Source of the DNA: Variovorax paradoxus
GTDB lineage: Bacteria; Pseudomonadota; Gammaproteobacteria; Burkholderiales; Burkholderiaceae_C
DNA length: 64,000 bases
Direction of reading: 5' to 3'
Assembly: GCF_024734665.1 (NCBI RefSeq)
Contig: NZ_CP102931.1
Span: 6,769,501-6,833,500, forward strand
Below are positions 7,960 to 16,288 of this stretch, one piece after another. Position 1 is the first letter of the stretch. Each line of letters starts with the position of its first letter. The translations under genes and the position numbers were made by a program. The notes beneath the pieces were generated by a model, which was not told where the DNA came from, did not search any database, and saw nothing but the letters and a program-made list of their open reading frames with translations.

Positions 7960-8403
7960 TCAGTCGGCCAGCTTGAGCTTGAACAGGCTGGTGACTTCCG
8001 CGTCTAGCACCACCAACTCGCGCTGGTTGAAGAGCCGCCAGCGCCAGCGCAGGATGCCGAGCGTGGGGCGTTTCTCGGAGCGGCGCACCTCGATCACATC
8101 TGCCACCAGCCGCAGTGCATCACCGGGCCGCACGGGGTTGGGCCAGCGCACATGCTCGAGCCCCGGCGATGCAAAAGACTCGGAGCCGGCGAGCGCTGCA
8201 CCGACCACCAACCGCATCGCGATGGAGCACGTGTGCCAGCCGCTCGCTATCAGCCCGCCGAAGGGGCTGTCGGCAGCCGCGTCGGCATCGGTGTGAAACC
8301 ACTGGGGGTCGTAGGCCCGCGCGAACTGCAGGAGCTCGGCTTCGGCAAGCACGTAGGGCCCGGCCTCGATGACCTGGCCCGCATGGAAGTCGGCGAACTT
8401 CAT
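7960..8403 (-). CDS. MaoC-family dehydratase
   Basis: This 147-residue hot-dog-fold protein has the hydratase-2 type segment WFHTDADAAADSPFGGLIASG, in which the D-x(4)-H-type active-site pattern of (R)-enoyl-CoA hydratases and MaoC proteins can be recognised. It is the last gene of boxC-boxB-boxA-maoC, starting 10 bases after boxA. It may hydrate an unsaturated CoA thioester in the lower benzoyl-CoA pathway or act on side products. The exact substrate is inferred only from context. Confidence 0.85.
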   Translation of the reverse strand: MKFADFHAGQVIEAGPYVLAEAELLQFARAYDPQWFHTDADAAADSPFGGLIASGWHTCSIAMRLVVGAALAGSESFASPGLEHVRWPNPVRPGDALRLVADVIEVRRSEKRPTLGILRWRWRLFNQRELVVLDAEVTSLFKLKLAD

Positions 8404-8413
8404 CCGCCGCAGC

Positions 8414-9700
8414 TTAGTACGTTTCGAGGTGCAGGCGGCCTTCGCGTTTCAGGGCAGCGCCCACAGTGTCCCAGTCGAGCCCCGCTTCCTTCGCCACGTC
8501 GCGCAGTGCGAGCACCACGCCCTCTTCCATGCTCTTGAGGCCGCACACGTAGAAATGGCTGCTGCCGTCTTTCAGCAGTGCGGCCAGGTCGGCGGCGCGT
8601 TCGCGCATCAGGTCCTGCACGTAGCGCTTGGGTTGCCCCGGCGTGCGCGAGAACGCGAGGTTGATGTCGATGAAGTCCTTGGGCAGCGACTGCAGCGGGC
8701 CGAAGTACGGCAGCTCCTGCTGCGTGCGAGCGCCGAAGAACAGCATCAGCTTGCCGCCCTCGAACTTGCCGCTCTTGCGCAGCCGGCGGCGCCATTCGGT
8801 CATGGCGCGCATCGGTGCGCTGCCGGTGCCTGTGCAGATCATCACGATGTGCGACCTGGGGTGGTTCGGCATCAGGAACGACGCGCCGAAGGGCCCCACC
8901 ACCTGCACCGTGTCACCCACCTTCAGGTCGCACACGTAGTTGGAGCACACGCCGCGCACCGGCTCGCCTTCGTGGTCTTCGGTCACGCGCTTCACGGTGA
9001 GCGACACGTTGTTGTAGCCGGGCCGCTCGCCGTTGCGCGGGCTGGCCACCGAATACTGGCGCGCATGGTGGCGCTTGCCGATGGCGTCAACGCCCGGCGG
9101 CACGATGCCGATCGACTGGCCTTCGAGCACCGGAAACGGCAACACGCCGAAGTCCAGCACGATGTGGTGCGTCTCGCTGTCGAAGCCGGCCTCGGTGCAG
9201 TTGAAGTTGCCGACCACGGTGGCGGTGGTCGGCGTCTTCGGCGGAAAGAGATTGGTATAGGCGTGCGCGGCCGACCAGGGCGGCACGGTTGCGCCGTACT
9301 GCGCGGAGTTGAAGGCCGGCTCGACGGATTCGACCGCGGCCTGGGCTTGCGCCTGGGTTTGCTCAGGCGCGGCGGCATCGCCAGCGGCTTCGGCAGACAC
9401 GCCGGCCGCTTCCAGCTCTTCAGGCGAGAGCTCGGCAGGCAGCGATTCCCAGGTGAGCTGTTCCTCGATCGTGTACGCACGCACCAGCGGCATGGTGCGC
9501 CAGTTGTCGATCGAGCCCGTCGGGCACGGCGAGATGCAGGCCATGCAGCCGTTGCAGACGTCGGCACGCACGACGTAGTTGTTGTCGTCGTGCGTGATCG
9601 CGTTGACGGGGCAGGTGGCCTCGCAAGTGTTGCAGCGGATGCAGATCTCGGGGTCGATCAGGTGCTGCTTGATGACTCCGGCTTCAACGGCCATGTCCAT
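8414..9700 (-). CDS. boxA: Benzoyl-CoA 2,3-epoxidase subunit A (reductase)
   Basis: BoxA passes electrons from NADPH to the di-iron oxygenase BoxB. The 428-residue protein opens with two 4Fe-4S ferredoxin motifs, [12 protein letters not shown] and [12 protein letters not shown], within the first 65 residues. An Ala/Gln-rich linker follows, then a C-terminal ferredoxin-NADP reductase-like FAD/NAD domain ([12 protein letters not shown] flavin motif and [10 protein letters not shown] nucleotide motif). AAGGAG lies eight bases before the ATG at 9700. It lies downstream of boxB, separated by a 124-base gap that holds a REP-like repeat. Confidence 0.96.
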   Translation of the reverse strand: MDMAVEAGVIKQHLIDPEICIRCNTCEATCPVNAITHDDNNYVVRADVCNGCMACISPCPTGSIDNWRTMPLVRAYTIEEQLTWESLPAELSPEELEAAGVSAEAAGDAAAPEQTQAQAQAAVESVEPAFNSAQYGATVPPWSAAHAYTNLFPPKTPTTATVVGNFNCTEAGFDSETHHIVLDFGVLPFPVLEGQSIGIVPPGVDAIGKRHHARQYSVASPRNGERPGYNNVSLTVKRVTEDHEGEPVRGVCSNYVCDLKVGDTVQVVGPFGASFLMPNHPRSHIVMICTGTGSAPMRAMTEWRRRLRKSGKFEGGKLMLFFGARTQQELPYFGPLQSLPKDFIDINLAFSRTPGQPKRYVQDLMRERAADLAALLKDGSSHFYVCGLKSMEEGVVLALRDVAKEAGLDWDTVGAALKREGRLHLETY

Positions 9701-9712
9701 GTCTTTTTCTCC

Positions 9713-9814
9713 TTTCCCTCGCCCCTTGGGGAGAGGGTCAGGGTGAGGGGGCAGCGGCTTGTCGTGGGGACGCCGCCTACCCTCACCCCTGCCCTCTCCC
9801 CGAGGGGAGAGGGA
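9713..9814. repeat. REP-like inverted repeat between boxB and boxA
   Basis: Two arms built on CCCTCGCCCC..GGGGAGAGGGTCAGGGTGAGGG and CCCTCACCCCTGCCCTCTCCCC..GAGGGAG face each other across about 30 bases. Each arm can fold by itself and the arms can pair with each other. The same sequence family occurs at 58530-58648 and, as a short piece, at 55226-55260. In an operon it could stabilise upstream mRNA or weaken read-through from boxB to boxA. Confidence 0.8.
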
Positions 9815-9824
9815 GTAATACCAA

Positions 9825-11252
9825 TCAGCCGAAACGCACGTATTCGAAGTCCACCGGCTGGCGATTGATGCCCATCACCGGCGGCGAAATCCAGCCTGCG
9901 AACTTGCCCGGCTCCACCACACGGCCCATCAACGATGCCACGAAAGCGAAGTCTTCGGCGCTCGGCAGCCATTCGTCGCGCTTGGCGGCCCATTCGACCT
10001 CATTCACCACGCGGCCTTCCGGCGACATCTTGATGCCGGCGAGCGCGCCGATCTGGCGGTTGAATGCCTTGTGCGGCACCACCAGGCGGGTCGGAATGCC
10101 GGCCTTTTCCAGCACCTTGTTCCAGCGGCCCACGCCGGCCACCGAGTCCTTGATGAAGTCGTCGCGCAGCACTTCATTCAACGCGTTGAGCATCGGCACG
10201 TCTTTCTCCACGAGCTGGCCTTCCTTCACTTCCAGCACCTTGTAGGTCTGGCCCTTGAGGATGTGGTCGTCCGTGCGCTTGCCTTCTTCGTAGCGGCCTT
10301 TCAGGCCCGAGCTGTAGAAGATGGCGGCGTTGCTCGACTGGTCGGCGCCGAACAGATCGATGGTCACGCTGTAGTGGAAGTTCAGGTAGCGCTGGATGGT
10401 GCCCAGGTCGATACAGCCCGCGGCGCGCACCTTCTGCGCATCGTCGGTCTTCAGCTCGTTCATGACCTGCGCGGTGCGTGCGATGACGCGCGACACGCCG
10501 CTTTCGCCCACGAACATGTGGTGCGCTTCTTCGGTCAGCATGAACTTCGTGGTGCGCGCGAGCGGATCGAACGCGCTTTCGGCCAGCGCCGAAAGCTGGA
10601 ACTTGCCATCGCGGTCGGTGAAGTACGTGAACATGAAGAACGCGAGCCAGTCGGGCGTGCGTTCGTTGAAGGCGCCCAGGATGCGTGGGTTGTTCTCGTC
10701 GCCCGAAGTGCGCTGCAGCAGCGCTTCGGCTTCCTCGCGCCCGTCGCGGCCGAAGTGCTTGTGCAGCAGGTAGACCATCGCCCACAGGTGGCGGCCTTCT
10801 TCCACGTTGATCTGGAACAGGTTGCGCAGGTCGTACATGCTTGGCGCCGTGAGGCCCAGGTGGCGCTGCTGCTCGACCGAAGCGGGCTCGGTGTCGCCCT
10901 GCGTCACGATGATGCGGCGCAGGTTGGCGCGGTGTTCGCCGGGCACGTCCTGCCAGGCCTTCTCGCCCTTGTGGTCGCCGAAGTGAACTTCGCGGTTGGC
11001 GTCGCCCGGGTTCAGGAAGATGCCCCAGCGGTAGTCGCGCATCTTCACGTGGCCGAACTGGGCCCAGCCCTGCGGGTCGACGCTCACGGCCGTGCGCAGG
11101 TACACCTCGTGGTTGGTAGAGCCCTCGGGGCCCACGTCGTCCCACCAGTTGATGAAGTTGGGCTGCCAGCCTTCGAGCGCGCGCTGCAGCGTGCGGTCTT
11201 CGCCGAGGTTGACGTTGTTGGGGATCTTCTCGCTGTAGTTGATCGTGCTCAT
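9825..11252 (-). CDS. boxB: Benzoyl-CoA 2,3-epoxidase subunit B (di-iron oxygenase)
   Basis: BoxB is the oxygenase that converts benzoyl-CoA to 2,3-epoxybenzoyl-CoA. The 475-residue protein shows two ExxH iron-ligand motifs, in [11 protein letters not shown] and [12 protein letters not shown], as expected for this di-iron family. AAGGA lies before the ATG. It sits 31 bases after boxC and before boxA in one minus-strand operon. Length and motifs are normal and nothing appears broken. Confidence 0.96.
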   Translation of the reverse strand: MSTINYSEKIPNNVNLGEDRTLQRALEGWQPNFINWWDDVGPEGSTNHEVYLRTAVSVDPQGWAQFGHVKMRDYRWGIFLNPGDANREVHFGDHKGEKAWQDVPGEHRANLRRIIVTQGDTEPASVEQQRHLGLTAPSMYDLRNLFQINVEEGRHLWAMVYLLHKHFGRDGREEAEALLQRTSGDENNPRILGAFNERTPDWLAFFMFTYFTDRDGKFQLSALAESAFDPLARTTKFMLTEEAHHMFVGESGVSRVIARTAQVMNELKTDDAQKVRAAGCIDLGTIQRYLNFHYSVTIDLFGADQSSNAAIFYSSGLKGRYEEGKRTDDHILKGQTYKVLEVKEGQLVEKDVPMLNALNEVLRDDFIKDSVAGVGRWNKVLEKAGIPTRLVVPHKAFNRQIGALAGIKMSPEGRVVNEVEWAAKRDEWLPSAEDFAFVASLMGRVVEPGKFAGWISPPVMGINRQPVDFEYVRFG

Positions 11253-11283
11253 CGTTGTTCCTTGGGTTGTACGGACTGTCAGC

Positions 11284-12960
11284 TCAAACGCGGTTCATGT
11301 CGAAGCCGGCCTTTTCGCCGGTGCCGTAGACCTTGAGCGCACCCTTCTCGCCAACGGCGTTGGGGCGGTTGAAGATCCAGTTCTGCCAGGCGGTAAGCCG
11401 GCCGAAGATGCGGGTGGCCATGTTTTCCTTGCTCGCAAAGCGCAGGTTGGCTTCGAGGCCGGTGAGCGCGTCGGGCGACATAGCGGCGCGCTCCTCGATG
11501 ACGATGCGGATCTCGTCGTCCCAGTCGATGTCGTCGGGCGCGGCGGTGACGAGGCCGAGCTTCAGTGCTTCGTCGGCATCGAGCGGCTTGCCGGCGGCGG
11601 CGCGCGCGGCTTCGAGCGGCGCGGCCTCTTCATAGAAGCGGCGCTGCAGGCGGCTCTGGTCGTTCACCATCGGGAAGAAGCCGAAGTTGAACTCGTTCAG
11701 CGTGAGCTTGGGCGCACGGCCTGCGTCGTCGGGCAGCGCGAGCATGTAGGTGCGGTCGGCCGCGAAGGCCAGTTCGGCCAGCGTGCCGGCGAAGCACGAG
11801 CCCGCTTCGATCAGCGCGAACAGGCTGCGCGAAGAAACATCGAGGCGTGCCAGCGTGCGGCGCAGCGCGCCGATGGTTTCGCGCACCAGCCAGTGGTCTT
11901 TATTGGCGAGCATCACGGCGTCGGATGCGAGCACGGCGGCTGCATCGCCTTCGGTCTTGAGCAGCCAGGTGCCGATGTCGAGTTCGTTGGTGCGCAGGTT
12001 GAGGATCGCGTCGTCGAGTTCGCGGCACACAGCGAGCGGCCACCAGGCAGCGCCCGCGGCTTCGATGGCGGCCACGTCGGCCGGCTGCGTGCCGGTCGGC
12101 GCCTTGACGGTGATCGTGGCGGTGCGCTTGCTGCGGTCGATCTGCACGTTGACGTGCGAGTAGGCGATGCCGTCTGCGCTGTCGGAGCGCTCGAGGCGGG
12201 TCAGGGCTACGCCCTTGCCGCCGGCCGGGCGGTCGCTGCCTGCTGCGAGCTGCGAAGCACGGTCTTGCACGGCAGCGGCGAACTGCGCGGGCTTGGCCAC
12301 CGCATCGACCAGGCGCCAGTCGACCGCGCGCTGGCCGCGCACGCCTTCGACGCTGGTGCAGAAGATGTCGGCGAGGTCATGGCGCACGTGGCGCTTGTCG
12401 GTCACGCGGGTCAGGCCGCCGGTGCCGGGCAGCACGCCGAGCAGCGGCACTTCGGGCAGCGAGACGGCGGAGGAGCGGTCGTCCACCAGCAGAATTTCGT
12501 CGCAGGCCAGTGCCAGTTCGTAGCCGCCGCCGGCGCAGGCGCCGTTCACGGCCGCGAGGAACTTCAGGCCCGAGTGCTTCGAGGAGTCTTCGATGCCGTT
12601 GCGCGTCTCGTTGGTGAACTTGCAGAAGTTCACCTTCCAGGCATGGCCCGAGACGCCGAGCATGAAGATGTTGGCGCCCGAGCAGAAGATGCGGTCCTTG
12701 CCGCTGGTGACAATCACGCTGCGCACTTCGGGGTGCTCGAAGCGCACGCGGTTGAGCGCATCGTTCAGCTCGATGTCCACGCCCAGGTCGTAGCTGTTGA
12801 GCTTGAGCTTGTAGCCGGGGCGGATGCCGCCGTCTTCCGCAATGTCGAGCACGAGGCGCGCGATGGCGCCGTCGAAGCTCAGCGACCAGTGGCGGTACTG
12901 GCCGGGTTCGGTGCGGTAGTCGACGCGCGGGGGCGCCTGGAGCGTGGTGGTGTCGGTCAT
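11284..12960 (-). CDS. boxC: 2,3-Epoxybenzoyl-CoA dihydrolase
   Basis: BoxC opens the ring of 2,3-epoxybenzoyl-CoA, giving 3,4-dehydroadipyl-CoA semialdehyde and formate. The 558-residue protein consists of two crotonase-like halves; the first carries the GACAGGGYELALACDE oxyanion-hole region and LLGVLPGTGGLTR. The start at 12960 is chosen because AGGAG lies nine bases upstream; the frame runs further back without a better start. It is the first gene of the minus-strand box operon. A cluster of TGCA motifs lies 50-90 bases upstream of the start, where BoxR would be expected to act. Confidence 0.95.
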   Translation of the reverse strand: MTDTTTLQAPPRVDYRTEPGQYRHWSLSFDGAIARLVLDIAEDGGIRPGYKLKLNSYDLGVDIELNDALNRVRFEHPEVRSVIVTSGKDRIFCSGANIFMLGVSGHAWKVNFCKFTNETRNGIEDSSKHSGLKFLAAVNGACAGGGYELALACDEILLVDDRSSAVSLPEVPLLGVLPGTGGLTRVTDKRHVRHDLADIFCTSVEGVRGQRAVDWRLVDAVAKPAQFAAAVQDRASQLAAGSDRPAGGKGVALTRLERSDSADGIAYSHVNVQIDRSKRTATITVKAPTGTQPADVAAIEAAGAAWWPLAVCRELDDAILNLRTNELDIGTWLLKTEGDAAAVLASDAVMLANKDHWLVRETIGALRRTLARLDVSSRSLFALIEAGSCFAGTLAELAFAADRTYMLALPDDAGRAPKLTLNEFNFGFFPMVNDQSRLQRRFYEEAAPLEAARAAAGKPLDADEALKLGLVTAAPDDIDWDDEIRIVIEERAAMSPDALTGLEANLRFASKENMATRIFGRLTAWQNWIFNRPNAVGEKGALKVYGTGEKAGFDMNRV

Positions 12961-13011
12961 GCGGAAGTCTCCTGTGGGGCAGTGTTCGGAAACCGTGAAC
13001 AGGAAAGATAA

Positions 13012-13048
13012 TGCACTTTCTTGCTCCGATGACATGCATCATGCTGCA
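13012..13048. promoter_or_regulatory. TGCA cluster, candidate BoxR operator for boxC
   Basis: Three TGCA words (13012-13015, 13035-13038, 13045-13048) lie in the short gap between boxR and boxC. The related regulator BzdR of Azoarcus is known to bind TGCA-containing repeats. Assignment here is by analogy and position. Confidence 0.45.
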
Positions 13049-13099
13049 TGTGACAAGGCAAGTCAATGCCTGTAGCGCTTTTTTTCAGATTTCAGGTGC

Positions 13100-14056
13100 C
13101 TAGACCAGGCCCATGGACTGGCGGGCAACGGAGCGCAGGGCCTGGAAGCTCTGCGACAGCGTCTTGCCGCTGGTGTCCACCGACAGGTCGGCCTTCGAAT
13201 AAAAGGCGGCGCGGCCGTTCAGGATGCGGCGCAGGTCTTCCATCGCTTCCTTGCTGGCCGCCATCGGGCGGGTGTCGCCCTGCGCGGCCACGCGGCCCAT
13301 GTGCTCCTCGGGCGCGGCCTGCAGCCATACGGTGGTGCAGTGCGCGAGCAGTTCGTTGAAGGTGGCCGGGTCGGAGACGATGCCGCCGGGTGTGGCGATG
13401 ACCACCTCGCTGTAGATCTGCACGGCCTCCTCGAGCGCGCGGCGCTCGTAGCGGCGGTAGGCGTTGGTGCCGTACAGGTCGTGAATCTCGCGCACGCTGC
13501 AGCCCGCAAGCTTCTCGATCTCGCGGCTCAGCTCGATGAAGGGCAACTCCAGGTCTTCGGCCAGCATCTGTCCCAGCGTCGATTTGCCCGCACCGCGCAG
13601 GCCCACGAGGGCGATGCGCCGGTGCCGCGCCGGGTCGACCGAGGCGGTGCCCAGCAGCTCGCCAAGCGCCACGCGCACGCGGCGCAGGTCGGATTCGCTG
13701 CGGTTCTCGAGCAGTTCGCGGATCAGCAGCCACTCGGGCGAGCTGGTCGTGACGTCGCCCACCAGTTCGGCCAGCGAGCAGTGCAGCGCACCGGCCACCT
13801 GCTGCAGCACCAGGATCGACGCGTTGCCGATGCCGTATTCGAGGTTGGCCAGGTGGCGCTCCGACACGTCGGCCGCAATAGCCACAGCTTTGCGCGTGAG
13901 GCCACGCTGCGCGCGCAGGTTGCGCACGCGGTCGCCCAACGCCACCAGCAGCGGATTCTTCGCCTCCCCGGCGACGGCGTGGCCCGGGGCACCGTTGCTG
14001 CCGCCATTGCCGCTTTCCAGCGCGGCAGCCAGCCCCGCGTCTACATGCTCATTCAT
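13100..14056 (-). CDS. boxR: BoxR/BzdR-type regulator: HTH fused to shikimate-kinase-like domain
   Basis: This 318-residue regulator has an XRE-type helix-turn-helix (about residues 40-95; LTRKAVAIAADVSERHLANLE) joined to a shikimate-kinase-like domain with a P-loop (LVGLRGAGKSTLG). This is the exact layout of BzdR and BoxR, which repress benzoate genes and release DNA on binding benzoyl-CoA. It lies between boxC and the divergent plus-strand benzoate operon, so it can control both sides. The intergenic regions hold several TGCA words. Confidence 0.95.
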   Translation of the reverse strand: MNEHVDAGLAAALESGNGGSNGAPGHAVAGEAKNPLLVALGDRVRNLRAQRGLTRKAVAIAADVSERHLANLEYGIGNASILVLQQVAGALHCSLAELVGDVTTSSPEWLLIRELLENRSESDLRRVRVALGELLGTASVDPARHRRIALVGLRGAGKSTLGQMLAEDLELPFIELSREIEKLAGCSVREIHDLYGTNAYRRYERRALEEAVQIYSEVVIATPGGIVSDPATFNELLAHCTTVWLQAAPEEHMGRVAAQGDTRPMAASKEAMEDLRRILNGRAAFYSKADLSVDTSGKTLSQSFQALRSVARQSMGLV

Positions 14057-14109
14057 GCAATTCCTCGTTCTTCGCCGGGATTGTGCGCGCTCAGGGTAAA
14101 CACCATAGA

Positions 14110-14191
14110 TGCACTATATTGCTTGACACTCATTGTCTCGATGCTTATTGTTCGGCCACACGCAAGATACTGCACACACAGTGATCCTGCA
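14110..14191. promoter_or_regulatory. Divergent box promoter region with TGCA motifs
   Basis: On the plus strand TTGACA (14123-14128) and TATTGT (14146-14151) are separated by 17 bases, a near-consensus sigma-70 promoter for the DUF4863-boxD-ligase-liv operon. TGCA words at 14110-14113, 14171-14174 and 14188-14191 flank it and are candidate BoxR sites. A further TGCA overlaps the boxR start codon. Confidence 0.55.
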
Positions 14192-14219
14192 AGGTAGTTC
14201 CAAAGTTCGAGGCCCCACG

Positions 14220-14711
14220 ATGTCCGACAGCAGCACTCCCGCCACCGGCAAGGAAGCATTTCACCAGCTGATCGCCGGCCTGACCGCCGAGATTGCCGGC
14301 AGGCCGCTCGACGGCGCCCTCGACCAGTGGCTCAACGCCACCCACGGCGCGGGCAGCGCCAGCTTCGAACAACTGCGCCAGACCTGCATCGGCGGCGTGG
14401 CCGAAGGCTGGCTCTGCGAGCGCGAAGGCGGCGGCATCAGGTACGGCCGCGTCTTCAAGGCCGAGGACGCGCTGCATCGCTTCTCGGTCGACGTGGTCGA
14501 CATGAAGGACATCGCCGGTCCGCACCACACGCATCCGAACGGCGAGATCGACCTGATCATGCCGCTCGACGACAGCGCCGCCACCTTCGACGGACGGCCC
14601 GCGGGCTGGTGCGTCTACGGGCCCGGCACCGCGCACCGCCCGACCGTGGCCCAAGGCCGCGCGCTCGTTCTCTATTTGCTGCCCGAAGGGCAGATCAAGT
14701 TCACGCAATGA
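14220..14711 (+). CDS. DUF4863-family protein of the benzoate cluster
   Basis: This 163-residue protein has a cupin-like C-terminal half with a conserved GPHHTHPNGEIDLIMP segment and GPGTAHRP, resembling a small metal-binding barrel. It fits DUF4863, the family that includes 4-hydroxylaminobenzoate lyase (PnbB). The ATG at 14220 follows the mapped promoter. The frame is open further upstream, but an earlier ATG would lie inside the promoter. It overlaps boxD by ATGA, so it is translated together with the box genes. Whether it acts on an aromatic intermediate or detoxifies one is unknown. Confidence 0.75.
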   Translation: MSDSSTPATGKEAFHQLIAGLTAEIAGRPLDGALDQWLNATHGAGSASFEQLRQTCIGGVAEGWLCEREGGGIRYGRVFKAEDALHRFSVDVVDMKDIAGPHHTHPNGEIDLIMPLDDSAATFDGRPAGWCVYGPGTAHRPTVAQGRALVLYLLPEGQIKFTQ

Positions 14712-16258
14712 CCGAACTCCTTTCCAACTACGTCGCTGGCCGCTGGCAAAGCGGATCGGGCGCCGGCACGCCCCTGTTCGACCCGGTACTGGGCACCGAG
14801 CTTGCGCGCGTCGACGCTACCGGGCTCGACCTGCCCGCCGCCTTTGCCTTTGCACGCGAACAGGGCGGCCAGGCGCTGCGCGCCCTCACCTACCGCCAGC
14901 GCGCCGCCTTGCTCGCAGCCGTCGTGAAGGTGCTGCAGGCCAATCGCGATGCTTATTACGAGATCGCCACCGCCAACTCCGGCACGGTAAAGAACGACTC
15001 GGCCGTGGACATCGACGGTGCGATCTTCACGATCGGCCAGTACGCGAAGTGGGGCGATGCGCTCGGCGACGTGCGCGCGCTGCGCGATGGCGAAGCAGTC
15101 AAGCTCGGCAAGGAGCCGGTGTTCCAGTCTCAGCACCTGCAGGTTCCGACGCATGGCGTGGCGCTTTTCATCAACGCCTTCAACTTCCCCTCGTGGGGCC
15201 TGTGGGAAAAGGCCGCACCCGCGCTGCTGTCGGGCGTGCCCGTGATCGTGAAGCCCGCCACGGCCACCGCCTGGCTCACGCAGCGCATGGTGAAGGACGT
15301 TGTCGATGCGGGCGTGCTGCCCGCCGGAGCGCTCTCCATCGTGTGCGGTAGCTCAGCCGGTTTGATGGATGCGCTGCAGCCCTTCGATGTGGCCTCGTTC
15401 ACCGGTTCGGCCGAAACGGCCGCGGTGATCCGCTCGCACCCCGCCGTGGCCGAACGCTCGGTGCGCGTGAACATCGAGGCCGACAGCCTCAACAGCGCCC
15501 TGCTGCTGCCCGGCGCCGCGCCCGGCAGCGAGGCCTTCAACCTGCTCGTGCGTGAAGTGGTGCGCGAGATGACGGTCAAGTCGGGCCAGAAATGCACGGC
15601 CATCCGGCGCATCCTGGTGCCGGCGGAGGTGTACGACGCGGCAGCCGAAGCCATCGGCGCCAAGCTCGCGGGCATCACCGTCGGCAACCCGCGCAACGAG
15701 AACGTGCGCATGGGTTCGCTCGTGAGCCGCGCGCAGCTGAACGCGGTGCGCGACGGGCTCGACGCACTGGCCGCGCAAACGACCGTGCTGCATGACAGCC
15801 GCAACAAGCCGCTGATCGACGCCGACCCGGCCGTGGCCGCCTGCATCGGCCCCGTGCTGCTCGGCGCGCGCGATGCCGATGCGGCGCAGCGCGTGCACGA
15901 CGTGGAAGTGTTCGGCCCCGTCGCCACGCTGCTGCCGTACCGCGACCTCGCGCACGGCATCGCGCTGGCGCATCGCGGCCAGGGCTCGCTCGTCACCTCT
16001 CTATATGGCAGCGATGACGCTGCGCTCGCGCAAGCCGCGCTATCGGTCGCGCCAAGCCACGGCCGCGTGCACGTCATCACCCCCGAAGTGGCGCAGGCCC
16101 ACACCGGCCACGGCAACGTGATGCCGATGTCACTGCACGGCGGCCCCGGCCGCGCGGGCGGTGGCGCCGAGCTCGGCGGGCTGCGCGCGCTAGATTTCTA
16201 TCACCGCCGCAGCGCGGTGCAGGCAAGCCCCGGCGTCATCGCCGCGCTCGGCCTCTAG
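14708..16258 (+). CDS. boxD: 3,4-Dehydroadipyl-CoA semialdehyde dehydrogenase
   Basis: BoxD oxidises the aldehyde made by BoxC to 3,4-dehydroadipyl-CoA. The 516-residue protein is an aldehyde dehydrogenase with the cofactor-region FTGSAETA, the Glu-containing VNIEADSLNSAL segment and the catalytic Cys in KSGQKCTAIRR. Length matches the PaaZ-N/BoxD group, without the PaaZ hydratase domain. The ATG overlaps the TGA of the DUF4863 gene (ATGA), which shows translational coupling. Benzoate-CoA ligase follows after 30 bases. Confidence 0.93.
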   Translation: MTELLSNYVAGRWQSGSGAGTPLFDPVLGTELARVDATGLDLPAAFAFAREQGGQALRALTYRQRAALLAAVVKVLQANRDAYYEIATANSGTVKNDSAVDIDGAIFTIGQYAKWGDALGDVRALRDGEAVKLGKEPVFQSQHLQVPTHGVALFINAFNFPSWGLWEKAAPALLSGVPVIVKPATATAWLTQRMVKDVVDAGVLPAGALSIVCGSSAGLMDALQPFDVASFTGSAETAAVIRSHPAVAERSVRVNIEADSLNSALLLPGAAPGSEAFNLLVREVVREMTVKSGQKCTAIRRILVPAEVYDAAAEAIGAKLAGITVGNPRNENVRMGSLVSRAQLNAVRDGLDALAAQTTVLHDSRNKPLIDADPAVAACIGPVLLGARDADAAQRVHDVEVFGPVATLLPYRDLAHGIALAHRGQGSLVTSLYGSDDAALAQAALSVAPSHGRVHVITPEVAQAHTGHGNVMPMSLHGGPGRAGGGAELGGLRALDFYHRRSAVQASPGVIAALGL

Positions 16259-16288
16259 AACAAGAACACGGCCGAAGGAGACAAGACC

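Noticed and set aside
8369..9868. Long open frame of 499 codons on the plus strand opposite boxA
   Set aside because: It mirrors the third-position GC pattern of boxA, has no ribosome site or family-like sequence, and boxA on the other strand is certain.
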